The position numbers and the translations under genes were made by a program. Positions 18,343 to 26,995 of a DNA stretch of 64,000 nucleotides are shown here, piece by piece (position 1 is the first letter of the stretch; every line of letters begins with the position of its first letter). The stretch lies in contig NZ_PHUF01000004.1 of assembly GCF_002813245.1 (NCBI RefSeq), forward strand, positions 436,001 to 500,000, in the 5' to 3' direction. A model generated the notes under the pieces. It ran no database searches, had not been told where the DNA came from, and saw nothing but the letters and a program-made list of their open reading frames with translations. The stretch comes from Novosphingobium kunmingense (GTDB taxonomy: Bacteria > Pseudomonadota > Alphaproteobacteria > Sphingomonadales > Sphingomonadaceae).

Positions 18343-19619
18343 CCACGCCGGGCCTTGAGCCAGGCCTTGGCGTGCGCATTGACGAAGCTTGTCGAGTCCA
18401 TGACGCTGGCGGCGAGATCGGTTTGTCCGGTCTCGCCCAGCGCGGCGATCTGGCGGTAGTACCAGTTCTGGCCCGAAAAGCCGTCCAGCGCGCGCAGCAG
18501 CTTGATCCTGGTCAGAAAGCGCAGCGCTGGCGGGAACAGGTGCAGATCGGCTTCGTAGCGCGGCAAGGCGTCATTCCCGGATAGCAACCGCGCCGCGCCA
18601 TCGGGCTGGCCGCACAGCGGCCGGGCAAGGCCGATCACCTCGGCCGCGCCCTGGCGCAAGGCCTCTTCCATCGCCGCGCGGGTGCGAAAGCCGCCGGTGA
18701 CCATCAGCGGCACCTTGAGCGATCCGTGCATCGCCTTGGCGAAGTCGACGAAATAGGCCTCGCGCGCCAGGGTCGACGCCGCCACCCCGGGCTGCTCGAC
18801 CGGCTCCATCCCCTCGATGCCAAGGAGCCGCGGCTGTTCGTAGGTTCCGCCCGATATCTCGATAAGGTCGACGCCCTCGGCCTCAAGCCACTGGGCCACC
18901 TGCAAGCTGTCCTCGAAGGCAAAGCCGCCCTTCTGGAAGTCGGCGCTGTTGAGCTTGACCGATACCGCGAACCCCGGCCGCACCGCGGCGCGGATCGCCC
19001 GCACCACGTCGAGCAGGAACCGCGCCCGGTTCTCCAGACTGCCGCCATATTCGTCGGTTCGCTGGTTGACCCGCGGCGAGAGGAACTGCGACATCAGGTA
19101 ACCATGCGCCGCGTGGACCTGCATCCCGTCGAACCCGCCATCCTGGCAGGCGAGCGAAGCCCGGACAAAACGTTCGACCAGGTCCTCGATCTCACCCCCG
19201 GTCAGCGCCACCGGCTCGCCGAACTGGCCCCCCGGCAGCCCCAGCTTGACCGCCGAGGACGACTTGGGGCGGGGATTGACGACCTTGGTAGTCTGGCGCC
19301 CGGCGTGGTTGATCTGCGCCCAGAACTGCGCGCCGTCCGCCTTGGCCGCCGCTGTCCAGCGGCGCAGCGCGTCGATCATCGCCCCGTCGGGAGCAGCATC
19401 GATGATCACGTTGCCCGGTCGTTCGAGATGATCGCCATCGATCAGCACGTTGCCCGACAGCAAAAGCCCGCAGCCGCCCTTCCCCCAGACCGCATAGAGC
19501 CGTTCGAGCGCCGCGGTCGGCCGGCCCGACGGATCGGCCAGCCCCTCGGTCATTGCCGCCTTGGCCAGCCGGTTGGGCAGAACGGCGCCGCAGGACAGGG
19601 TCAATGGCGCTTCGATCAT
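18339..19619 (-). CDS. OYE-family NADH:flavin oxidoreductase
   Basis: A 426-residue FMN enzyme of the Old Yellow Enzyme family, longer than the classic 360 because of a C-terminal helical extension (about residues 365-426). Signatures are NRLAKAAMTEGLAD, FWAQINHAGRQ, VHAAHGYLMSQFLSPRVNQRTD, YGGSLENRARF and VTGGFRTR. The active-site pair is His-His rather than His-Asn. The start is the ATG at 19619 with GAGGGGG upstream. It is the last gene of an operon with the 2Fe-2S protein and the class II aldolase. The substrate is unknown. Confidence 0.88.
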   Translation of the reverse strand: MIEAPLTLSCGAVLPNRLAKAAMTEGLADPSGRPTAALERLYAVWGKGGCGLLLSGNVLIDGDHLERPGNVIIDAAPDGAMIDALRRWTAAAKADGAQFWAQINHAGRQTTKVVNPRPKSSSAVKLGLPGGQFGEPVALTGGEIEDLVERFVRASLACQDGGFDGMQVHAAHGYLMSQFLSPRVNQRTDEYGGSLENRARFLLDVVRAIRAAVRPGFAVSVKLNSADFQKGGFAFEDSLQVAQWLEAEGVDLIEISGGTYEQPRLLGIEGMEPVEQPGVAASTLAREAYFVDFAKAMHGSLKVPLMVTGGFRTRAAMEEALRQGAAEVIGLARPLCGQPDGAARLLSGNDALPRYEADLHLFPPALRFLTRIKLLRALDGFSGQNWYYRQIAALGETGQTDLAASVMDSTSFVNAHAKAWLKARRG

Positions 19620-19655
19620 CGGCAGTATCCCCCTCACGCTTTTGCTTCGTCGGCG

Positions 19656-20192
19656 TTATGGACCCTTCATCGCCGGGACGGCGCGGGCGGCATCCTCGGG
19701 CGTGATCCCCGGCGCTGGCGCCGCACTGATCGTCTCGACCCGGCGCGCCACCCGCCCGGCGCGCTGGATCGCGCGGACCAGTCGCGGATAGACTCCGCAG
19801 CGGCACAGGTTGGGCACGGCTGCCTTGATGTCTTCGGGCGACGGGTCGGCGTTGCGCGCCAGCAAGGCTGCCGCCGCGATCACCATGCCCGGCGTGCAGA
19901 ACCCGCACTGGATCGCCTGCTCGGCGACGAAGGCCTGCTGCACCGGGTGCGAGCGGTCGGCCGACAGTCCTTCGATAGTGGTCACGCTGCGCCCTTCGGC
20001 CTCGGCCAGGCTGATCAGGCACGAGCGCAGCGCCTGCCCGTCGACCAGCACCATGCAGGCGCCGCAATCGCCCACCCCGCAGCCATACTTGGTGCCGGTC
20101 AGGTTCGCCGCATCGCGCAGCGCCCACAGCAGCGGGGTCTGCGGATCGAGCTGAAAATCGACCGGGCGGTCGTTGACGGTCAGGCTGGGCAA
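19656..20192 (-). CDS. (2Fe-2S)-binding small subunit, isoquinoline 1-oxidoreductase alpha-like
   Basis: A 178-residue electron-transfer protein of the xanthine oxidase family small subunits. The plant-type ferredoxin cluster is GCGVGDCGACMVL with a later Cys in LRSC, and the second cluster is QCGFCTPG...NLCRCG. The start is probably TTG at 20192 with GAGGA 9 bases upstream, 13 bp after the aldolase stop. The C-terminus extends about 25 residues beyond the domain. The molybdopterin-binding large subunit that normally partners such proteins is not adjacent, so its electron partner is unknown. Confidence 0.85.
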   Translation of the reverse strand: MPSLTVNDRPVDFQLDPQTPLLWALRDAANLTGTKYGCGVGDCGACMVLVDGQALRSCLISLAEAEGRSVTTIEGLSADRSHPVQQAFVAEQAIQCGFCTPGMVIAAAALLARNADPSPEDIKAAVPNLCRCGVYPRLVRAIQRAGRVARRVETISAAPAPGITPEDAARAVPAMKGP

Positions 20193-20205
20193 GCGGGCGA
20201 AATCC

Positions 20206-20979
20206 TCAGTCGCGCCACGAACGATCGATCTTGTCGATCTTGCGGACCCAGGCATCGAAATCGGCCCGGCCGGGCTGGGTTCCGGGCACTCCGCCCTGCG
20301 ACAGATCGCGTTGGTGCACGGCGACGACCTCGTCGGGGACGACCAGCGGTTTGCCTGCCGCCATGGTCGCCAGCTGGATCTCGCAGGCGCGCTGCAGGCT
20401 CCAATGCTGGATGAACACCTCGGGCAGCGACCGGCCGAGAATGACCGGGCCATGGTTCCGCAGCATCAGGATGCGCCGATCGCCAAGATTGGCCAGCAGC
20501 CGCTGACCCTCCTCGGGCCGCACGGTGATCCCCTCGAAATCGTGATAGGCGAGCCGCCCGGCAAAGTTGCAGGCGTAGAAATTGGTCGGTTGCAGCCCGC
20601 CGTCGAGGCTGCACACCGCCATTGTCGCCGTTGTGTGCAAATGGGCGATGGCATGGGCCCAGGGCACGTGGCGGTGGAAGTAGGAGTGCTGGACGAAGCC
20701 CGCCTTGTTGACCGGGTATTCGCTGCCGTCGAGCGTGTTGCCGTCGATGTCGATCTTGACCAGGTTCGAGGCGGTGACCTCGCAATAGAGCAGCCCGAAG
20801 GGGTTGATCAGGAACGCGCCATCCTCGTCCGGGACCTTGGCCGAGATGTGGTTGTAGATCGATTCCGACCAGCCAAGGTGATCGAACACCCGATAGCACG
20901 CCGCGAGTTCCAGCCGCGCCTGCCATTCCGCTTCGCTGCAATCGAGATTGCGGCTGTGCGCGCTCAGTCTGGTTGCCAT
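20206..20979 (-). CDS. class II aldolase/adducin family protein
   Basis: A 257-residue zinc-dependent class II aldolase-fold protein. It has YNHISAKVPDEDGAFLINPFGLLYCEV, the metal ligands in HLHTTATMAV, and a third His in LRNHGPVILG. Homologues act on sugar phosphates or as decarboxylases, and many are unassigned. The ATG at 20979 follows GGAGTGGGA. It is the first gene of the operon with the 2Fe-2S protein and the OYE-like enzyme. Confidence 0.85.
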   Translation of the reverse strand: MATRLSAHSRNLDCSEAEWQARLELAACYRVFDHLGWSESIYNHISAKVPDEDGAFLINPFGLLYCEVTASNLVKIDIDGNTLDGSEYPVNKAGFVQHSYFHRHVPWAHAIAHLHTTATMAVCSLDGGLQPTNFYACNFAGRLAYHDFEGITVRPEEGQRLLANLGDRRILMLRNHGPVILGRSLPEVFIQHWSLQRACEIQLATMAAGKPLVVPDEVVAVHQRDLSQGGVPGTQPGRADFDAWVRKIDKIDRSWRD

Positions 20980-21069
20980 GGTCCCACTCCGGTCTGCATT
21001 TGCAACCGTTGTAGTCCCTGAGCCGCACAGGGCAATGAGCGAATGTGGATTGGCGGAAGAGGACAAAGG

Positions 21070-21145
21070 TGGTGCCGCTTACGTGACTCGAACACGTGAC
21101 CCCATCATTACGAATGATGTGCTCTACCGACTGAGCTAAAGCGGC
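21070..21145 (-). tRNA. tRNA-Thr (CGT)
   Basis: The reverse strand folds as a full cloverleaf: acceptor GCCGCTT/AAGCGGC, D-loop AGTCGGTA, anticodon stem CATCA/TGATG with loop TTCGTAA (anticodon CGT), and T-loop TTCGAGT. The discriminator is A and CCA is encoded. Confidence 0.95.
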
Positions 21146-21156
21146 ATTCCCGGTCT

Positions 21157-21230
21157 TGGAGGCCCGAGCCGGAATCGAACCGGCGTAAACGGATTTGCAG
21201 TCCGGTGCGTAACCACTCCGCCATCGGGCC
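21157..21230 (-). tRNA. tRNA-Cys (GCA)
   Basis: The reverse strand gives acceptor GGCCCGA/TCGGGCC, anticodon loop CTGCAAA (anticodon GCA), T-loop TTCGATT, and the tRNA-Cys-specific U73 discriminator followed by an encoded CCA. It lies 11 bp from tRNA-Thr on the same strand, so the two may be one transcript. Confidence 0.95.
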
Positions 21231-21307
21231 ATCCAACCCGCCGAAGCGGGAAAGGCGCCACTAGCCGAGGCGGAAGGGGCGCGCAACCCGGTTTGCATCG
21301 CGCGCGA

Positions 21308-22693
21308 TCAGGCGATGCGGCTGAAGGCCAGTTCGCGGCGGGCAGGGTCGGCGCGGTCGAGGCGGACGGTGATCTTCTCCCCTGGCGTGACCGAGCGGGC
21401 GACGGTGCGCGCGACGATCGGGTGATCGCAGAGCTGGATCCGGGCGCCGGCTTCGCCAAGGTCGGTGACCATCGCAGAAAAGCTCTTGCCTTCGTGTCCG
21501 GACAGCATCGCGGCTTCGGCAAGGTCGATCACCGCGCGTTCGATCTGGCCGGCGCGGGCATCGGCCCTGGCCATGACCGGGCCGAGTTTGGCGAAGGCAA
21601 CCTGTACCGCGTCTGGCACGGCCTGCGCGTTGGCCACCGCAAGCGCGGCGCGGACGACGTAGCGATCGGCCAGCCGGCGCAAGGGGGCGGTGGCATGGGC
21701 ATAAGTGGCCGCCATCGCCGCGTGCCACGGCTTCACCCCCGGCGCGTAGGGCACGTAGGAGGCCCCGTTACCGGCACGGCGGATCGCCAGCATGAAGGCC
21801 GCGTCGGCCCGGTTGGTCTGGTCAAGCCCGGCTTCGAACTGTTCGAGGGCCTGGTCTGCGGGCCAGTCGAGACCGAAGGCGCGCGCGGTGTGGCGGAGCC
21901 GTGCAACCGCTGCCGCGTCGGGTTCGGCCATGACCCGGAACAGGCCGGTGCCCGCCGCGTAGAGCGCGTCGGCCACCGCCATGTTGGTCGCCAGCGACAG
22001 CGCGGCGTTGCGCGTTTCGGACAGGGCCAGCGGGCGCATCCGCAGGGTGAACCGACCCTCGGCGTCCTGCTCCACCTCCTGTTCCGGAGGATCGACGCGC
22101 GCGGCGCCGCGGGCCAGTTCGGCGCGGGCCATGCGCGCCGCCAGATCGACGAAGCCAACGGGCAGCTGATCGTCGCGGACCGTATCGTAGGCCAATTTGG
22201 CGCGGCTGCGGATCACCGCGCGTTCGGCGCCGGCCAGTTTCACCGAACCATCGGGCGCGACGCGGGTGGTTAAGATCACCGCCGGACGCGGGCCGTCAGG
22301 CAGGAGGCTGGCCGCCCCTTCGGCGAGCACGCGGGGATAGAGCCCGGCCTTCCCGTCGGGCAGGTAGAATGTCTCGCCCCTGGCCCAGGCCTCGGCATCG
22401 ATGACGTCGCCGTCATCGACGAACCAGGCGACATCGGCGATGGCATAGTGGAGCAGCAGGTCCGCCCCCGCCTCCTCGATCGTGAAGGCCTGGTCGAGGT
22501 CGGTCGAGGTCGCGGGATCGAGCGTGACGAAGGCCAGCCCGGTGCGATCGGCATGGTCGGTCGGCGCGCGCCTGGCCGCTTCGGCTGCCGCGGCATCGAC
22601 GGCGGGCGGAAACCCGGCGGGGACCTTGAACTGGGCACGGATCGCGGCGAGCCCTTCGCCAAGCAGCAGGTCGGGATCGCGCAACGCCTTCAT
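21308..22693 (-). CDS. RNB-domain ribonuclease (RNase II/R-like, short form)
   Basis: A 461-residue 3'-5' exoribonuclease with only the RNB catalytic domain and a C-terminal S1-like beta segment. The metal-binding region reads [12 protein letters not shown], a variant of the classical DARDFDDA, followed by [15 protein letters not shown] and the FYLPDG motif. [17 protein letters not shown] matches the conserved Y-x-H-x-T-S-P-L-R-R-Y-x-D element with Ala for Ser. It lacks the N-terminal cold-shock domains of RNase R. Two tRNA genes lie just downstream on the same strand. Confidence 0.88.
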   Translation of the reverse strand: MKALRDPDLLLGEGLAAIRAQFKVPAGFPPAVDAAAAEAARRAPTDHADRTGLAFVTLDPATSTDLDQAFTIEEAGADLLLHYAIADVAWFVDDGDVIDAEAWARGETFYLPDGKAGLYPRVLAEGAASLLPDGPRPAVILTTRVAPDGSVKLAGAERAVIRSRAKLAYDTVRDDQLPVGFVDLAARMARAELARGAARVDPPEQEVEQDAEGRFTLRMRPLALSETRNAALSLATNMAVADALYAAGTGLFRVMAEPDAAAVARLRHTARAFGLDWPADQALEQFEAGLDQTNRADAAFMLAIRRAGNGASYVPYAPGVKPWHAAMAATYAHATAPLRRLADRYVVRAALAVANAQAVPDAVQVAFAKLGPVMARADARAGQIERAVIDLAEAAMLSGHEGKSFSAMVTDLGEAGARIQLCDHPIVARTVARSVTPGEKITVRLDRADPARRELAFSRIA

Positions 22694-22787
22694 CGCAGGG
22701 AGGGCTAGACTGCCGGTCGCGGCTTGCCAAGGGCAACCCGAATGCGCGAGAGAGCCGCTTCACCGATTTTTGCCGGAGACCGATCCC

Positions 22788-23900
22788 ATGAAGACCCGCG
22801 CCGCCGTTGCCTTCGAGGCGAAGAAGCCGCTCGAGATTGTCGAGCTCGACCTCGAAGGTCCGAAGGCCGGCGAAGTGCTGGTCGAAATCATGGCGACGGG
22901 CGTTTGCCACACCGATGCCTACACGCTCGACGGGCTGGACAGCGAGGGGATCTTCCCTTCGGTGCTGGGCCACGAAGGCGCCGGAATCGTGCGCGAGGTC
23001 GGTCCGGGCGCGTCCAGCGTGAAGCCGGGCGATCACGTAATCCCGCTCTACACCCCCGAATGCCGCCAGTGCAAATCGTGCCTCAGCGGGAAGACCAACC
23101 TTTGCACCGCGATCCGCGCCACCCAGGGCAAGGGGCTGATGCCCGACGGGACCAGTCGCTTTTCCTACAAGGGCCAGACAATCTTTCACTACATGGGTTG
23201 TTCGACCTTCTCGAACTTCACCGTGCTGCCGGAAATCGCCGTGGCCAAAATCCGCGAGGATGCGCCGTTCCAGTCGAGCTGCTACATCGGCTGCGGGGTG
23301 ACCACGGGCGTCGGCGCGGTGATAAACACCGCCAGGGTCCAGGTCGGCGACAACGTGGCAGTCTTCGGTCTGGGCGGGATCGGCCTCAACGTGATCCAGG
23401 GCGCCCGGCTGGCCGGCGCGAACGCGATCATCGGCGTCGATATCAACCCCGACCGCGAGGAATGGGGCCGCAAGTTCGGCATGACCCAATTCCTCAATTC
23501 CAAGGGCATGAGCCGCGAGGAAGTGGTTGCGAAGATCGTCGAGATGACCGACGGCGGGGCCGACTACACCTTCGATGCGACCGGCAACACCGAGGTGATG
23601 CGCACCGCGCTGGAAGCCTGCCACCGCGGCTGGGGCACCTCGATCATCATCGGCGTGGCCGAAGCGGGCAAGGAGATAGCGACCCGCCCGTTCCAGCTCG
23701 TCACCGGGCGCAACTGGCGCGGCACGGCCTTCGGCGGGGCCAAGGGCCGTACCGACGTACCCAAGATCGTCGACATGTACATGACCGGCAAGATCGAGAT
23801 CGATCCGATGATCACCCACGTCATGGGGCTGGAGGAGATCAACACCGCCTTCGACCTGATGCACGCCGGCAAGTCGATCCGCAGCGTGGTGGTGTTCTGA
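22788..23900 (+). CDS. S-(hydroxymethyl)glutathione dehydrogenase / class III alcohol dehydrogenase
   Basis: Oxidises the spontaneous formaldehyde-glutathione adduct to S-formylglutathione with NAD. The 370-residue zinc enzyme has the catalytic Cys40 in [20 protein letters not shown], the structural zinc loop [15 protein letters not shown], and the Rossmann motif [19 protein letters not shown] precedes the ATG at 22788. The next gene starts 5 bp after its stop, forming the usual adhC-fghA pair (frmA/adhC type). Confidence 0.96.
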   Translation: MKTRAAVAFEAKKPLEIVELDLEGPKAGEVLVEIMATGVCHTDAYTLDGLDSEGIFPSVLGHEGAGIVREVGPGASSVKPGDHVIPLYTPECRQCKSCLSGKTNLCTAIRATQGKGLMPDGTSRFSYKGQTIFHYMGCSTFSNFTVLPEIAVAKIREDAPFQSSCYIGCGVTTGVGAVINTARVQVGDNVAVFGLGGIGLNVIQGARLAGANAIIGVDINPDREEWGRKFGMTQFLNSKGMSREEVVAKIVEMTDGGADYTFDATGNTEVMRTALEACHRGWGTSIIIGVAEAGKEIATRPFQLVTGRNWRGTAFGGAKGRTDVPKIVDMYMTGKIEIDPMITHVMGLEEINTAFDLMHAGKSIRSVVVF

Positions 23901-23905
23901 CCGGC

Positions 23906-24742
23906 GTGGAACAGGTCAGCAGCAACCGCAGCCACGGCGGCACCCAGGGCGTCTATACGCACCAGAGCCGGACAACCCGCACGGCGATGACCTTCTCGGT
24001 CTTCGTCCCCGGTCATGCCGAAGGCGCGAAGCTGCCGGTGCTGTGGTACCTGTCGGGGCTGACCTGCACCCACGCCAACGTGACCGAGAAAGGCGAATAC
24101 CGCGCCGCCTGCGCGAAGGCCGGGGTGATCTTCATCGCCCCCGATACCAGCCCGCGCGGCGATGCGGTGCCCGACGACGAAGGCTACGATTTCGGCATGG
24201 GCGCGGGTTTCTACGTCGATGCGACCGAGTCGCCCTGGGCGGCCAATTTCCGGATGCGCAGCTATGTCGAGGACGAGTTGCCGGCGCTGATCGGCGCGCA
24301 ATTCCCGATGGCCGACATGACGCGCCAGGGCATCACCGGCCATTCGATGGGCGGGCATGGCGCGCTGACGGTGGCCTTGCGCAACCCCGGCCGGTTCCGT
24401 TCGGTGAGCGCCTTTTCCCCGATCGTCAGCCCGATCAACTGCCCCTGGGGCGAAAAGGCGCTGGGCGGCTACCTTGGCAAGGACCGCGCAGCCTGGCGGC
24501 CATACGACGCCTGCGCCCTGATCGAGGATGGCGCACGCCTGCCCTCGCTGCTGGTCGATCAGGGCGATGCCGACAACTTCCTGCACGAACAGCTCAAGAC
24601 CGGATTGCTGGTCATGGCCTGCCGCAAGGCCGGGATCGCGGCGACGATTCGGATGCAGCCGGGTTACGACCATTCGTACTTCTTCATCTCGACCTTCATG
24701 GCCGAGCATGTCGCCTGGCATGCCGAGCGGCTGACGGCGTGA
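23906..24742 (+). CDS. fghA: S-formylglutathione hydrolase
   Basis: Hydrolyses S-formylglutathione to formate and glutathione. It is a 278-residue alpha/beta hydrolase of the esterase D family. The nucleophile Ser147 is in GHSMGGHGAL, the Asp is in VDQGDADNFL and the His is in DHSYFFI. GTG at 23906 is the best start, since SHGGTQGVYTHQS matches the family N-terminus. No clear ribosome site is seen, so translation is probably coupled to the adhC stop 5 bp before. Its stop overlaps the mobA start by 4 bp. Confidence 0.94.
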   Translation: MEQVSSNRSHGGTQGVYTHQSRTTRTAMTFSVFVPGHAEGAKLPVLWYLSGLTCTHANVTEKGEYRAACAKAGVIFIAPDTSPRGDAVPDDEGYDFGMGAGFYVDATESPWAANFRMRSYVEDELPALIGAQFPMADMTRQGITGHSMGGHGALTVALRNPGRFRSVSAFSPIVSPINCPWGEKALGGYLGKDRAAWRPYDACALIEDGARLPSLLVDQGDADNFLHEQLKTGLLVMACRKAGIAATIRMQPGYDHSYFFISTFMAEHVAWHAERLTA

Positions 24743-25266
24743 GGCTGCTGGGCGCGGTCCTGGCAGGGGGGCTGTCCTCCCGCTTCGGCAGCGACAAGGC
24801 GCTGGCTGCCCTCGATGGGCAGACCTTGCTGGACCGGGCAGTCGAGCGGCTCGCGGTCTGGTGCGACAGCGTGGTGGTGGTCGGACGCGAAGCGGCCTCG
24901 GTCCCCACCCTGCCCGACTGGCCGCGTCCCGGCATGGGTCCTCTCGGCGGCATAGCTGCCGCGCTGCGCCATGCTTCCGATCACGGCTTTGCCGAAGTGC
25001 TGACCATTGGCGTAGATTCGCCGGGTCTGCCGGACGATCTGCCCGAACGCCTTGCCCCGGCTCCGGCCTATGTTGCCGACCAGCCGGTCATTGCCCTGTG
25101 GCCGGTCAACGCCGCCGAAGCGGTAACGGCGATCCTTGAAGGCGATGGCCGCCATTCGATGATCGCGCTGGCCGAGCGCGTCGGCGCCCGCGCGGTCCGC
25201 CTGCCGGGGGGCACGGCGAACATCAACACCCCCGGCGATCTCGCCCGGATCGCCCCGCGCGGTTGA
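24739..25266 (+). CDS. mobA: molybdenum cofactor guanylyltransferase MobA
   Basis: Adds GMP to molybdopterin to make the guanine dinucleotide form (bis-MGD) used by DMSO-reductase-family enzymes such as formate dehydrogenase. The 175-residue nucleotidyltransferase has the signature VLAGGLSSRFGSDKAL, the MGPLGGIAAAL loop and IGVDSPGLPDDLP. The GTG start overlaps the fghA stop (GTGA). Its place as third gene of a formate-producing operon suggests it serves a formate dehydrogenase encoded elsewhere. Confidence 0.9.
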   Translation: MRLLGAVLAGGLSSRFGSDKALAALDGQTLLDRAVERLAVWCDSVVVVGREAASVPTLPDWPRPGMGPLGGIAAALRHASDHGFAEVLTIGVDSPGLPDDLPERLAPAPAYVADQPVIALWPVNAAEAVTAILEGDGRHSMIALAERVGARAVRLPGGTANINTPGDLARIAPRG

Positions 25267-25269
25267 TCG

Positions 25270-26094
25270 TCAGGCGGCGGCTACCGTCGCGGCAGACCGG
25301 ACAGGCGCCGCCCCTGCCTTCCAACCAAGCCAGCCGGCCAGGATGCCGGCGGCCATCCCGGCGGCGGCAGTGACGGGCAGCGGGATCGTCGCATAGGCGC
25401 CGAACAGCGTTCCCATCAGCGGGATATAGGGCCCGAACCACATCACAACCGCCTGAAACAGACAGAAGCCGGCCGCGACGAGCCACGGCGCGCCGTTCCT
25501 GCGATCGCGGGAATAGAGTACAAGCGCGAAGAGGGCGACGAGCCCGTCGCTTATGGCGATGGTGTCCTGAACGATGTGAATATCGTCGCTGCCGATCACG
25601 TTCATCCACGGCAGGTAAGCCTCCATCACCCGCGAGAACGGCGATTCGAACAGGATCAACGGGGTCGCCAGCATGTAACCGGCGTGGAGCTTGACGCGCC
25701 GGCGGTTCTTGAGCGCCTGGTAGAAGAGCGTGAGGTAGGCCGCGATGGCGATGCCCGTACCGATCCCGAACGACGGGCCGTTGTGCATCGTGAAGGCACT
25801 TTCCTGTGCCGCATAACGCTGGCCCGCGACGTCCATGATCATGACCAGACCCAGGATCAGGAACGGGAACAGCACCAGGCTGGCCATGCCCATCCGCTTG
25901 TGAAGGGCGTTATGGCGCCGCTGGATCGACAGGTTCTGGACGATCAACAGGCCGAGCCAGGCCATCGCGCTGATCGCATGGACATGGAATGCGTTGCGAA
26001 CGGAGGCGGCAATCGACCAGTAGCTGGCCCAGAAGCCCAGCATGATCACCGCCAGGACGAATCCGACATAATAGTGCGAGTGACGATACGGCAT
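25270..26094 (-). CDS. polytopic membrane protein with conserved histidines, second copy
   Basis: A 274-residue integral membrane protein with about seven hydrophobic segments. Conserved His-rich elements HVHAISAMAW, ALHKRMGMAS and VKLHAGYMLATP match those in the protein at 5062-5868, indicating a shared family. GGGAGGGA precedes the ATG. Function unknown; haem or metal coordination by the histidines is only a suggestion. It converges on mobA with 3 bp between stops. Confidence 0.7.
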   Translation of the reverse strand: MPYRHSHYYVGFVLAVIMLGFWASYWSIAASVRNAFHVHAISAMAWLGLLIVQNLSIQRRHNALHKRMGMASLVLFPFLILGLVMIMDVAGQRYAAQESAFTMHNGPSFGIGTGIAIAAYLTLFYQALKNRRRVKLHAGYMLATPLILFESPFSRVMEAYLPWMNVIGSDDIHIVQDTIAISDGLVALFALVLYSRDRRNGAPWLVAAGFCLFQAVVMWFGPYIPLMGTLFGAYATIPLPVTAAAGMAAGILAGWLGWKAGAAPVRSAATVAAA

Positions 26095-26162
26095 CGAGTT
26101 CCCTCCCGATGCGACCCTGTTGACCAGAGCTTAACACCGATCGGGCCTGATCGCCAAATCGG

Positions 26163-26975
26163 TCACGGATCGACGTAGGCGGCCTGGCGCTTTTCCATCT
26201 GGCTCATCACCGCCTCGATCTGATTCTTCGAACCGATAAGCGCCTGCTGTTCGACGCTTTCGGCCATCAGGATCTCGTCGGTCGTGGCCTCGAGGTAGCG
26301 GTTGAACAGGCGCTTCGCGGCGCGCTGGGCGTGGGGGTTGCGGTCCGCGATCTCGGCCGCGATAGCGCTGGCGCGGGCGACGGGGTTGGCGTCGACGATG
26401 GTGGCAAAGCCATATTCGCCGGCCTGCTGGCCGGTGAACTCGCGGTTGGTGAAGGTCAGCTCGCGCAGAACGTCGTCGCGCACCAGGCCCTTCCACAGCG
26501 CATAACCCGCCATGTCTGGGACCAGGCCCCACTTCATCTCCATCACCGCCATTCGCGCGGCCGGGTCGACCACCCGGATATCGGCGCCGCTGGCCACCTG
26601 CAGCCCGCCGCCGAAGCAGACGCCGTGGACGGCGGCAATCACCGGCACCGGTAGCTTGCGCCACAGCATCGCGACCTGCTGGGCGTGGTTGGCGTTGCCA
26701 TAGGTCCGCTCGGTCAGCGGGGTGCGTTCGTGCCGGCCGGTATTGGCCATGCTGGTGAGGTCGAGCCCGGCGCAGAAGCTGCGCCCCTCACCCGCAAGAA
26801 CCACCGCGCGCAGGCCCTTCATCTCGTGCAAGACGTGTCCGGCATCGATCAGGGCGGCAAACATGTCGGGATCGAGCGCGTTCATCTTGTCGGCACGGAT
26901 CAGGCGGACCTGGGCGACGCCGCTGTCCTCCAGCTCGATGGCCACGCGTCCGCCGGGGTTCATTTCCTGCCGCAT
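26163..26975 (-). CDS. crotonase/enoyl-CoA hydratase family protein
   Basis: A 270-residue crotonase-fold protein. The first oxyanion segment is GRSFCAGLDLTSM and the second is GVCFGGGLQVASGADI. In the canonical GGGCELA motif the first catalytic Glu is here Gln (GGGLQVA), while the second Glu appears kept in MEMKWGLVPDM. That makes classical hydratase activity uncertain; isomerase, hydrolase or dehalogenase-like chemistry is possible. GGAGAG precedes the ATG at 26975. The regulator gene ends 20 bp upstream on the same strand. Confidence 0.85.
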   Translation of the reverse strand: MRQEMNPGGRVAIELEDSGVAQVRLIRADKMNALDPDMFAALIDAGHVLHEMKGLRAVVLAGEGRSFCAGLDLTSMANTGRHERTPLTERTYGNANHAQQVAMLWRKLPVPVIAAVHGVCFGGGLQVASGADIRVVDPAARMAVMEMKWGLVPDMAGYALWKGLVRDDVLRELTFTNREFTGQQAGEYGFATIVDANPVARASAIAAEIADRNPHAQRAAKRLFNRYLEATTDEILMAESVEQQALIGSKNQIEAVMSQMEKRQAAYVDP

Positions 26976-26995
26976 CGGGTCTCTCCCTAGTCCGT

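Noticed and set aside
19656..25266. mobA linked to the 2Fe-2S small subunit as one molybdoenzyme cluster
   Set aside because: They are on opposite strands with tRNAs and an RNase between; xanthine-oxidase-type enzymes use the cytosine form of the cofactor rather than MGD, so mobA is better explained by formate dehydrogenase.
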